Below, in pieces: positions 15,828 through 23,507 of a stretch of DNA of 33,982 nt. Under the pieces are notes generated by a model. That model saw nothing but the letters and a program-made list of their open reading frames with translations, searched no databases and was not told where the DNA came from. Position 1 is the first letter of the stretch, and every line of letters begins with the position of its first letter. Made by a program: the position numbers and the translations under genes. Source of the stretch: Fidelibacterota bacterium (GTDB lineage Bacteria > Fidelibacterota > Marinisomatia > Marinisomatales > TCS55); NCBI GenBank assembly GCA_018674655.1, contig JABGZQ010000041.1, forward strand, positions 1 to 33,982, written 5' to 3'.

Positions 15828-16862
15828 ATGTCTCAGCAGAAAAATCTCGAAAAAAAATCATATTTAGATCTTACCCCACCTAAAATCGAAAAACTTTTAA
15901 GCGAAATGGGGGAATCTTCATTTCGAGCAAAGCAAATCAAAAATTGGGTTTATGATCATTGTGTTGTTTCTTGGAATGAGATGGAAAACCTTCCTCAGAG
16001 ACTCAGAGTCAATCTTGATAAAACGATACCACTTCATTCTTTGAAAATCATTAAATCAAGTGGAGCAGAAACAACCAGAAAATATTTATTCGAAACGAGT
16101 GATGGCCACGGAATTGAATCAGTATTAATGAGAGATAAGAAGCGAACAACAGTTTGTATTTCGAGCCAGGTAGGGTGTGCAGTTGATTGCAAATTCTGCG
16201 CTACAGCATCTATGGGATTTATAAAAAACCTAAGGGCCAGTGAAATAGTAGACCAAGTAATTCAATTACAAAGTCAATCTGATTCAAAGATAACAAACGT
16301 TGTATTTATGGGAATGGGAGAACCCTTTTTAAATTATAATAATGTTATGGAAGCAGCCAAGATATTGAACCAGACAATGGGGTTTGGCGCAAGACGAATC
16401 ACCATTTCTACGGCAGGGATTAGTTCTAAAATTCGACAAATGGCCGATGAAAATCTTAAGTATAAACTCGCAATCAGTTTAAATGGCACAAAAGAAAAAA
16501 ACAGAAATGCAATTATGCCATTAACAAAGACACACTCTTTAAAATCGCTGGTTGAGTCTGCCCATTATTATTACAGTAAAATGCATCGATTTATTACATT
16601 TGAATATGTGCTTCTTAAAGGCGTGAATGATTCACCAGAAGACGGGAATCAGCTCATTGATTTGCTTCGTTTGTTACCATGTAAAGTGAATGTGATTCCT
16701 TATAATGAAATTGGAGGGGATTATAGTCGCCCCACAGAAGATACAATTCACATTTTCCTAAAAATACTCAAGGATGCACCATTTACTGTGACTGTACGAT
16801 GGAGTAAGGGTACCGATATTGATGCGGGATGTGGCCAATTGGCCGTAAAGGATTTAACTTAA
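15828..16862 (+). CDS. rlmN: Dual-specificity 23S rRNA/tRNA adenine C2 methyltransferase RlmN
   Basis: Radical-SAM enzyme that methylates C2 of A2503 in 23S rRNA and, in many species, A37 of some tRNAs, aiding translation accuracy. The radical-SAM cluster motif is C117-x3-C121-x2-C124 in GCAVDCKFC. The methyl-carrying/resolving cysteine is C335 in DIDAGCGQL near the C terminus. Other family stretches are VFMGMGEPFLNY, and VLLKGVNDS in the C-terminal third. Length 344 is standard. ATG 15828 has no clear ribosome site. It converges on ggt with only 4 bp between stop codons and no terminator visible. Confidence 0.96.
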   Translation: MSQQKNLEKKSYLDLTPPKIEKLLSEMGESSFRAKQIKNWVYDHCVVSWNEMENLPQRLRVNLDKTIPLHSLKIIKSSGAETTRKYLFETSDGHGIESVLMRDKKRTTVCISSQVGCAVDCKFCATASMGFIKNLRASEIVDQVIQLQSQSDSKITNVVFMGMGEPFLNYNNVMEAAKILNQTMGFGARRITISTAGISSKIRQMADENLKYKLAISLNGTKEKNRNAIMPLTKTHSLKSLVESAHYYYSKMHRFITFEYVLLKGVNDSPEDGNQLIDLLRLLPCKVNVIPYNEIGGDYSRPTEDTIHIFLKILKDAPFTVTVRWSKGTDIDAGCGQLAVKDLT

Positions 16863-16866
16863 AATA

Positions 16867-18579
16867 TTAATAGCCAATTGCTGTATTTTCACCTCTAGAA
16901 TCTGCACCACCCCAATAGCCTTTTTCATCAATCATTATGCCATTGGCTTCGCCGATATTTCCACGCAATTTCATATCATGGCCACGACCATTCAAGTTTT
17001 CAATGATATCACTGGATAACCCATACTTTTCATAGAATATCATATCCGGCAACCATTGATGATGGAATCGTGGAGATGAAACAGCTTCTTTTATGTCCAT
17101 TTCGTGAAGAGTAACATTTAAAATATTTTGAAGAACAGTAGTAATAATGGTTGACCCACCTGGTGTGCCGAGGACTAAAAAGGGTTTATCATTTTTTAAT
17201 ACTATGGTTGGTGTCATAGAACTAAGTGGTCTCTTTTTTGCTTCAATTTTATTTGCTTCATTACCCAATAATCCAAATACATTGGGGACACCCGGTTTTA
17301 TGGAGAAATCATCCATTTCATTATTGAGTAAAAATCCAGCACCGGTAACAGTCACACCATTGCCATATCCCCAATTAATGGTTGTGGTTACGGAGACCGC
17401 ATTTCCATCCTTATCCACGACAGAATAATGAGTGGTTTCTTCGCTTTCTTTGATAGGGCCATCTCCATGCTTTACCAATTGAGAAGACGTAGCCTTGGAC
17501 AGATCAATTTGATTGATTCTTTGTTTGGCATAAGATTTTGAAAGTAACATATCAGTGGGAACATCCCAATAATCAACATCGCCTATGTGTTCTGCGCGGT
17601 CCGCATACGCCCGCCTTTCAATTTCTATTATAGTGTGAATATAATCGGATGAATTCCAACTGAAATCAATGGGAAATTCTTTTGACCTTTTTTGAATTTC
17701 ATTCACCATATTGAGCATTTGAACCAGTAAAATCCCCCCAGAGCTTGGTGGCCCCATAGAAATAATATCCACACCTTCAAAAGACCCAGTAATTGGGTCT
17801 CGATACTTAGATTCATAATTTTCCAAATCTTTATGGGTAATCCATCCGCCGCCTGTTTCCATTTCCGCCACAATTAGATCAGCCGTTTTTCCCATATAAA
17901 AACCATTTCGACCTTTTCTGGAAATACGTTTCAAAGTTTTAGCCAAATCCTTCTGAATAAAAAAATCACCCATTTCCCATACCCGGTCATCCCGGGTAAA
18001 AATTCTTTTTGTTTCTGGATGCTGGCTTAACCGCTCTTTACTCCGATTAAATCGCGCTGCTTCATAATAGGATAAATCAAATCCTTTGTCTGCTAATTTA
18101 ATAGCCGGAGCCAATACTTGCTTCAAAGATATATTCCCGGAGCCATGATCGCGCCAGGCTTTGAGGAGTCCATCGACAGATCCCGGTACACCAGATGCCA
18201 AATGGCCAAACAGGGATTTTCCCTTTATGGGATCTCCTTTTTCGTCAAGGTACATATCCCGGTGGGCTTTGGCCGGTGCCATTTCCCGGTAATCCAACGT
18301 AAAGGTTTTTCCATCGGCGAATCGAGCAACCATAAAGCCGCCACCGCCAATATTCCCATTTGAGGAGGACGTAACAGCTAAAGCAAAACCAACTGCAACA
18401 GCTGCATCTACCGCATTCCCCCCATTCTTAAGGATATCAATTCCCACCTGAGAGGCATGGCGACTCGTTGAAACCACCATCCCATTTTTCCCATAGACAG
18501 GGCGGGGGTGAGACCCCAAACCTGCTGTTATGAGCGAGAGTAGGATCATAATGATTCTAATTAATTTTCTTTTATTCAT
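16867..18579 (-). CDS. ggt: Gamma-glutamyltransferase (exported)
   Basis: Ntn-hydrolase that cleaves or transfers gamma-glutamyl groups from glutathione and related peptides in the periplasm. The 570-residue precursor starts with a signal peptide (about 1-22). Autocleavage should occur before T382 in SEETTHYSVVDKDG, which becomes the N-terminal nucleophile of the small subunit. Further active-site stretches are visible: NNEMDDFS (419-426), RPLSSMTPTIV, GTPGGSTIITT and, near the end, FHHQWLPD. The gene overlaps the D-aminoacylase-like gene by 8 bp, so it is part of a unit for peptides with unusual linkages. It converges on rlmN. Confidence 0.96.
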   Translation of the reverse strand: MNKRKLIRIIMILLSLITAGLGSHPRPVYGKNGMVVSTSRHASQVGIDILKNGGNAVDAAVAVGFALAVTSSSNGNIGGGGFMVARFADGKTFTLDYREMAPAKAHRDMYLDEKGDPIKGKSLFGHLASGVPGSVDGLLKAWRDHGSGNISLKQVLAPAIKLADKGFDLSYYEAARFNRSKERLSQHPETKRIFTRDDRVWEMGDFFIQKDLAKTLKRISRKGRNGFYMGKTADLIVAEMETGGGWITHKDLENYESKYRDPITGSFEGVDIISMGPPSSGGILLVQMLNMVNEIQKRSKEFPIDFSWNSSDYIHTIIEIERRAYADRAEHIGDVDYWDVPTDMLLSKSYAKQRINQIDLSKATSSQLVKHGDGPIKESEETTHYSVVDKDGNAVSVTTTINWGYGNGVTVTGAGFLLNNEMDDFSIKPGVPNVFGLLGNEANKIEAKKRPLSSMTPTIVLKNDKPFLVLGTPGGSTIITTVLQNILNVTLHEMDIKEAVSSPRFHHQWLPDMIFYEKYGLSSDIIENLNGRGHDMKLRGNIGEANGIMIDEKGYWGGADSRGENTAIGY

Positions 18580-20137
18580 GTTTTTTTAATACTTTTCCTG
18601 ATAAAATTTTTGATCCTTCTCCATGATCAATGGCAACTTTACCATTCACAATCACCCAAGAAATTCCCGATGGATATTGATGGGGGTCATCCCACGTTGC
18701 ATTATCCATAATGGTTTTAGGATTAAAAACTACTAAATCAGCCACATATTCTTTTTTTATTTTTCCTCGATTTGATAGGCCCAAGATTGAAGCAGGGAGA
18801 CTGGTCATTTTCCGTATCGCTTCTACCAAAGAAATTACATTTAGTTTTCGAACATACAATCCAAGTACACGAGGGAAGGTCCCATAATTTCTCGGATGAG
18901 GCTGTGCATGATTTAATTGAATTGTACTTCCATCTGAGGCATGCATGACTTGGGGGTGGGCCATGATTCTCCGGACATCATTTTCACTAAGACAGTGATA
19001 AATCCCGGATCCATTGCCAGCATATACCATATCCATCAAAACTTCAGCTGCATTTACCGGCGTGGGGTCAAATCCTTTCGATCGGGTAATCTTAGCCAGA
19101 TTCATTCCATTCAAACGAGGTTCGGTTGGATAACTTGCGACCACAATGCTGGCCGGATCGCCGCCGCCTCGATCATAAACGATATTCCACACAATACCAT
19201 CTTTTATTTTTTTCCGTTGAATGGGATCATCTAGTCGTTCTTTTAATCTTTCATGTCCGCCGGCTAATGACCAAGCAGGGAATACTACTTTAAGGGTCGT
19301 ACTTGTTGCCGTATATGGGTATTGATCTAGGGAAATTTTCAATCCTTCTTTACGTGCATTATCTACCATATCAAGTGTTTTAATACTTTGACCCCACATA
19401 GACTTACCTACTGCTTTGTGGTGAGAGATTTGTACGGGTAAGTTTGCTTGTTTCCCAATATCAATTGCTTCTTTCACTGATTCAAGTAATCCAATTCCTT
19501 CTTCCCGCATATGGGTTGCATAAAACCCATCATTCTCAGATACGACTGAAGCAAGGGCCACAACCTCATCCAAATTGGAATAGGCCCCGGGGATATACTT
19601 TAATCCCGTAGACATCCCAAAAGCACCATCCTCCATGGCGGACTGAACCAACGTTTGCATCTCCTTTATTTCTGTTTCTGTAGCCAAACGGTTTTCAGTG
19701 CCCATAACTTCACGGCGTATGGTATTATGCCCAACAAGGAGTGCTAAATTGGGACCAATACCGGTAGAATCTGTTTTGGCAAAAAAATCACCGATTGGGA
19801 AAGGAGAGGAACCGCAATTACCACCTACCATGGTTGTGACACCCTGCTGAAGATAATTTTCAACAGGTGGGAAATCTAAACTTTTTCTCTCAGTATGAGT
19901 ATGCATATCGATAAAGCCAGGGGAAACCACCAATCCGGTAGCATCAATGATTTCGAGCGCTGTAGCATTGGGTTGATCTCCCACCAAAATAATCTTCCCA
20001 TTTCGAATATAAAGGTTGGCATATATAAGATCATCCCCACTTCCATCAGCAATTTCTCCGTTATTGATTATAATATCATATGTGGGCGCGGCACATGAAA
20101 AAATAAAACAAACTAATAATGAAACAATATATTTCAT
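18572..20137 (-). CDS. N-acyl-D-amino-acid deacylase-like amidohydrolase, predicted lipoprotein
   Basis: Metal-dependent amidohydrolase of the D-aminoacylase group, which releases D-amino acids from N-acyl or related forms. Visible motifs: DMHTHTE (77-83) with metal histidines H79 and H81; GNCGSSPFP (106-114) with the bridging cysteine C108; STGLKYIPG (176-184); ATHMREEG with H209; and ISHHKAVG (237-244). The N terminus MKYIVSLLVCFIFSC gives a lipoprotein signal with cysteine C15. I chose ATG 20137 because it overlaps the TAA of the upstream gene (TAATG), and the extra seven codons to 20158 would spoil the signal. The related dihydroorotase/N-acyl-D-glutamate branches are alternatives for substrate. 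It overlaps ggt by 8 bp. Confidence 0.9.
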   Translation of the reverse strand: MKYIVSLLVCFIFSCAAPTYDIIINNGEIADGSGDDLIYANLYIRNGKIILVGDQPNATALEIIDATGLVVSPGFIDMHTHTERKSLDFPPVENYLQQGVTTMVGGNCGSSPFPIGDFFAKTDSTGIGPNLALLVGHNTIRREVMGTENRLATETEIKEMQTLVQSAMEDGAFGMSTGLKYIPGAYSNLDEVVALASVVSENDGFYATHMREEGIGLLESVKEAIDIGKQANLPVQISHHKAVGKSMWGQSIKTLDMVDNARKEGLKISLDQYPYTATSTTLKVVFPAWSLAGGHERLKERLDDPIQRKKIKDGIVWNIVYDRGGGDPASIVVASYPTEPRLNGMNLAKITRSKGFDPTPVNAAEVLMDMVYAGNGSGIYHCLSENDVRRIMAHPQVMHASDGSTIQLNHAQPHPRNYGTFPRVLGLYVRKLNVISLVEAIRKMTSLPASILGLSNRGKIKKEYVADLVVFNPKTIMDNATWDDPHQYPSGISWVIVNGKVAIDHGEGSKILSGKVLKKHE

Positions 20138-20661
20138 TATTTTAATTTTCGTTTCCATTTAACAATATAGGGTAAAATCAACATATAAAGACCTGTGATC
20201 CATAAAATAAAGAGAACAATTCCTGTCGGGAGAAAAATCCAGAGTTTCACTTTATCATGGAACCAAGATCCATCGTGAATAGATTCAATAATATCGGATC
20301 GTCTGTAAGCAGTTTGAAGGACTTCCCCTGTTTGTGTATCAATTTGAACTTCCCAATTATTTTGGCTACGCACCTTGACAATTCCTTTTTGAATTCGCAC
20401 ATCTAATCGATCAATATCTTTCCAGCTTTGAATTTTCGCTTCTGGAATTGTTTTCGCTATGGTTAAAATACGATCAAAAGGAATAGAGGGACTATTTTTA
20501 ACCGAGCCAGCTATGGTTTGAGGCTGAATCCAATCAATTTCCTTTTTGACTTGGAGTAGAATCCCCGATCCAATAATAATTACAACTGGGATTAAAATAA
20601 CAATGGCACCCCAATGATGAGATTTGCGCGTCCACTTATTCCAATGAAATCTTTTTTTCAA
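20137..20661 (-). CDS. PepSY-associated membrane protein
   Basis: The 174-residue protein has a short basic cytosolic start, a membrane helix (about residues 18-36), a periplasmic PepSY-like domain (about 50-120, including VQIDTQTGEVLQTAYRRSD) and a second helix (about 140-163) with a basic tail. The HDGSWFHDKVKLW stretch is typical of the PepSY-TM family, some members of which bind haem or act in iron reduction; others regulate proteases. The start is TTG 20661, directly after an in-frame stop, with only a weak ribosome site. Its TAA overlaps the ATG of the amidohydrolase gene, so the two are coupled. Confidence 0.85.
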   Translation of the reverse strand: MKKRFHWNKWTRKSHHWGAIVILIPVVIIIGSGILLQVKKEIDWIQPQTIAGSVKNSPSIPFDRILTIAKTIPEAKIQSWKDIDRLDVRIQKGIVKVRSQNNWEVQIDTQTGEVLQTAYRRSDIIESIHDGSWFHDKVKLWIFLPTGIVLFILWITGLYMLILPYIVKWKRKLK

Positions 20662-20714
20662 TCAAAGCACCGTATTATTCTGTTTTAAAGGTAAGTATTA
20701 TTCATTTTTATAAA

Positions 20715-20843
20715 TCAATGTAACTGGATTACCATCACTTTTGATATAGCCCCGATACATGACTTTGGTTTCGCTTCGGCTACTTGGATAATAGATAAAA
20801 CCAAAGCAACTATGGTACCCAATGCATTTCTAATGTTTTTCAC
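20715..20843 (-). CDS. Small secreted-type ORF, probably frameshifted
   Basis: GTG 20843 follows the Bax-inhibitor gene by 3 bp and is preceded by a perfect GGAGG nine bases upstream, inside that gene's end. The 42-codon frame starts with a signal-peptide-like KNIRNALGTIVALVLSII and QVAEA, then becomes uncharacteristic and stops at 20715. In the -1 frame over the same DNA a different open stretch of about 43 codons runs to a TAA at 20698 and looks protein-like (YRGYIKSDGNPVTLIYKNE at its end). The simplest reading is one small exported protein broken by a single-base indel, or a programmed shift. I recognise no family. Confidence 0.45.
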   Translation of the reverse strand: MKNIRNALGTIVALVLSIIQVAEAKPKSCIGAISKVMVIQLH

Positions 20844-20846
20844 AGA

Positions 20847-21599
20847 TTAATTCCTCCGCGAAGAAAGTTTGGCTAATAACCGTAAAATTTCTAAATAGAG
20901 CCAGACCAAGGTGACCAGAAGTCCGAAGGCACCATACCACTCCATATATTTTGGGGCACCATTTTCTGCTGCTTCTTCAATAAAATCAAAATCAAGGACG
21001 AGATTTAATGCTGCAATAATGACCACACCAATACTGAATAAAATGCTCATGTTTGAATTACCATGAATCATGGGAACACCAACGCCAAACATACCCAATA
21101 TCCAACTGATGAGATAAACAAAAGCAATGCCACCGGTAGCCGCTACCACACCCAGTTTGAAGTTTTCTGTTGCCTTAATTAGTCCGGAACGATAGGCCAA
21201 AAGTAAAGAACCAAGTGTCCCAAAAGTCAGCATAACCGCCTGGTTCACAATTCCTGGATAACGCATTTCGAAATATTTGGAAATACCACCCAACGCCAAT
21301 CCCTGCAATAGGGCGTATGCAGGTACCGTGAACTTTGCGAGATGGTGCTTAAAAGCGGTCAAAATTGCCACACCAAATCCGCCAAAAATGCCGATCATCA
21401 TGAACATATTTGTTCTGGGGTCTCCTAAGGGCAGATTCCAGGTATAAAGGGCTGAGGTCATGAGTAGAAGCAACCCCAGTGCTGTTTTATGCACCGTACC
21501 CATGATGGTCATGGTGGCACCAGCGGTTACGTCGAATCCGGAAAATGTTTTCGCATTCAGCGTGGGATTCCCGGAGCGAAGGGTTAAATGGCGATTCAT
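20847..21599 (-). CDS. Bax inhibitor-1/YccA family membrane protein
   Basis: The 250-residue protein has about seven membrane helices and belongs to the bacterial branch of the Bax inhibitor-1 (TMBIM) family with an N-terminal LRSGNPTLNAKTFSG signature (7-21). The conserved LVLDFDFIEEAAENGAPKYM segment (190s-210s) contains the acidic residues tied to calcium/proton leak in family members. The physiological role in bacteria is unclear. ATG 21599 overlaps the glyQS stop codon (ATGA), so it is translationally coupled to the synthetase gene. Confidence 0.92.
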   Translation of the reverse strand: MNRHLTLRSGNPTLNAKTFSGFDVTAGATMTIMGTVHKTALGLLLLMTSALYTWNLPLGDPRTNMFMMIGIFGGFGVAILTAFKHHLAKFTVPAYALLQGLALGGISKYFEMRYPGIVNQAVMLTFGTLGSLLLAYRSGLIKATENFKLGVVAATGGIAFVYLISWILGMFGVGVPMIHGNSNMSILFSIGVVIIAALNLVLDFDFIEEAAENGAPKYMEWYGAFGLLVTLVWLYLEILRLLAKLSSRRN

Positions 21600-22924
21600 A
21601 AATAATTCTCCATACTATCGTTAATGGCATTCACCAATTGATCTATGGCGATGCGGTCTTGCTGCTGTGAATCCCGATGGCGGAGCGTTACCGTTTGATC
21701 TTCTACGGATTGATGGTCAATCGTAATACCATAAGGGGTCCCCGCTTCATCTTGGCGGTAGTATCGTTTACCGATAGATCCTTGTTGATCGTAAATCACT
21801 TTGAAATGAGGTTTTAAAATATCCATTACATTCCGACCAATTTCCGGTAATCCATCCTTTTTCACTAATGGACAAACTACAGCAGTTATCGGTGCAATTC
21901 GAGGATGGAGTTTCATCACCACGCGATTGTTTTCATCATCTTCCCAATAGGCATCCGAAAGAACCGCAAGCATCATGCGATTTAATCCCGCTGATGTTTC
22001 AATAATATAAGGTAGGAACCGTTCATTGTTCGGTTGGTCAAAAATTTCCATTTTCTTTCCAGAGAATTCTTGATGGCGGCGGAGATCAAAGTCCGTTCGG
22101 TTGTGAATTCCTTCAATCTCTGACCAGCCAAATGGGAATTCAAATTCAATATCCCAGGCTTCTTTGGCGTAGTGGGCCAGTTCACCTTCAGCATGTTCAT
22201 GAAAACGGAGTTTTTTTGCATCAATTCCCAGTTGGTTATAAAAGGCCATCCGTTCATCTTTCCAGTCCAACATGGATTGATCATCAGACCCTGGCTTTAC
22301 AAAATACTGCATTTCCATTTGTTCAAATTCACGGGTACGAAAGATAAAGTTTCTGGCCACAATTTCATTTCGAAATGCTTTCCCGATCTGTGCGATGCCG
22401 AAGGGCACTTTTAACCGCATGGCATTTTGAGTAAGAAGATAATTCACATAAATACCCTGGGCAGTTTCCGGTCTTAAATATGCAGTATTGGCTTCTTCTT
22501 CTACCGGGCCGATATGGGTTTTAAACATGAGGTTGAACTGGCGCGGTTCCGTAAGATTACCTGTAGTCCCGCATTTAGGGCATTGGATTTCATCCCATTT
22601 GCCATCTTCCGGATTTCCATCAAATAATTCATCGGCGCGGTATCGCGCTTTACATTGTTTACAATCCACCAATGGATCATTAAATGCACCCACATGCCCT
22701 GAGGCTTCCCATATTTTGGGATGCATTAAGATACCGCTATCTAACCCAACAATATTTTCATGAAGTTGGGTCATGGCCCGCCACCAGAGTTGGGAAATAT
22801 TATTTTTTAGGGCAATACCCAATGGGCCATAATCATAAACGGCTCCGAAGCCACCATAAATTTCAGAACTTTGAAATACAAACCCTCTGCGTTTGCAAAG
22901 GGAAACAATTTTTTCCATACTCAT
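21596..22924 (-). CDS. glyQS: Glycine--tRNA ligase, dimeric type
   Basis: Class II synthetase charging tRNA-Gly, of the single-chain alpha2 type rather than the two-subunit alpha2beta2 type. Motifs visible: the glycine-specific N terminus RRGFVFQSSEIYGG (12-25), a zinc-ribbon-like insertion with CKQC and CPKC, the motif 2 region FRNEI-x-ARNFIFRTREFEQMEM, YLRPETAQGIYVNYL, and the terminal anticodon-binding domain from about 340. Length 442 fits. The start may be ATG 22924 or the third codon ATG 22918. A GGAG lies 14 bases upstream of 22924, which is far. A TATAAT box at 23028-23033 may belong to its promoter. Confidence 0.96.
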   Translation of the reverse strand: MSMEKIVSLCKRRGFVFQSSEIYGGFGAVYDYGPLGIALKNNISQLWWRAMTQLHENIVGLDSGILMHPKIWEASGHVGAFNDPLVDCKQCKARYRADELFDGNPEDGKWDEIQCPKCGTTGNLTEPRQFNLMFKTHIGPVEEEANTAYLRPETAQGIYVNYLLTQNAMRLKVPFGIAQIGKAFRNEIVARNFIFRTREFEQMEMQYFVKPGSDDQSMLDWKDERMAFYNQLGIDAKKLRFHEHAEGELAHYAKEAWDIEFEFPFGWSEIEGIHNRTDFDLRRHQEFSGKKMEIFDQPNNERFLPYIIETSAGLNRMMLAVLSDAYWEDDENNRVVMKLHPRIAPITAVVCPLVKKDGLPEIGRNVMDILKPHFKVIYDQQGSIGKRYYRQDEAGTPYGITIDHQSVEDQTVTLRHRDSQQQDRIAIDQLVNAINDSMENYL

Positions 22925-23027
22925 TAGGTTGAGTTAAATCTCCGTTAATTATTAAGACGGGAAATTAGGAAATTATTTAGATAAATAAATGGTCTGAAAT
23001 GATGAAAGAATTAAATTATTTCTAATA

Positions 23028-23033
23028 TTATAT
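23028..23033 (-). promoter_or_regulatory. Candidate -10 box upstream of glyQS
   Basis: A perfect TATAAT is read on the minus strand in the 160-bp gap between the CcmH-like gene and glyQS, about 100 bp before the glyQS start. At 17 bp upstream the -35 position reads GAAGGA, a poor match, so this is only a weak promoter call in an AT-rich gap. Confidence 0.25.
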
Positions 23034-23084
23034 AATAATGAGATTGCTTCTCCTTCGGTTGACCAATCGCAATGAAAGTAAGGG

Positions 23085-23507
23085 TTAATCCATTTCTTTC
23101 AGTTCACGCTCAATTTGATCGCTATAGGCAATAGAATCATCGGTAGATTCAACGACTAGAGGTGTTTCTTTCGTTATTTTGATATAAATCAAAATAATGG
23201 TAAGCCCTAATAGGCCAATAAAAATAGGGGCAATCCAGGCAAAATAATTAAAACCTTCTGCCACAGGAACGGCCAAAACACGTTCTCCATATTTTCCTTT
23301 ATAATAATCAAGAATTTCGGTTTTCGTTTTCCCTGTATTCACCATGCCCGCAATTTCTATTTCCATCTCTTTATTTCCATGGTCATATACGGTGCCACTC
23401 CAACAGCAGGTGGCCATAAGACTTTGTTCCAGATCTATGATAAGATCACTTTTTTCGTCGGCCCAGATCAAACTCAGGAAGAATATAATAGGTAGTAATT
23501 TTTTCAT
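23085..23507 (-). CDS. CcmH/NrfF-like cytochrome c maturation protein with adjacent cysteines
   Basis: The 140-residue protein has a signal peptide (1-16), a helical domain, one membrane helix (about 89-110) and a short cytosolic acidic tail. The domain pattern matches CcmH/CycL/NrfF thioredoxin-like heme-lyase subunits: SLMATCCWSGTVYDH (29-43) at the site of the usual LRCxxCQ motif, then an acidic helix, TGKTKTEILDYYKGKYGERV and a proline before the helix. Here the cysteines are neighbours (C34, C35) rather than two residues apart. Its ATG overlaps the topA stop codon (ATGA). No other ccm genes are in the window. Confidence 0.78.
   Translation of the reverse strand: MKKLLPIIFFLSLIWADEKSDLIIDLEQSLMATCCWSGTVYDHGNKEMEIEIAGMVNTGKTKTEILDYYKGKYGERVLAVPVAEGFNYFAWIAPIFIGLLGLTIILIYIKITKETPLVVESTDDSIAYSDQIERELKEMD

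Noticed and set aside
23043-23071. ATTGC/GCAAT inverted repeat after the CcmH-like gene
   Set aside because: Short arms separated by about 19 bases and no U-tract; likely chance in AT-rich DNA.
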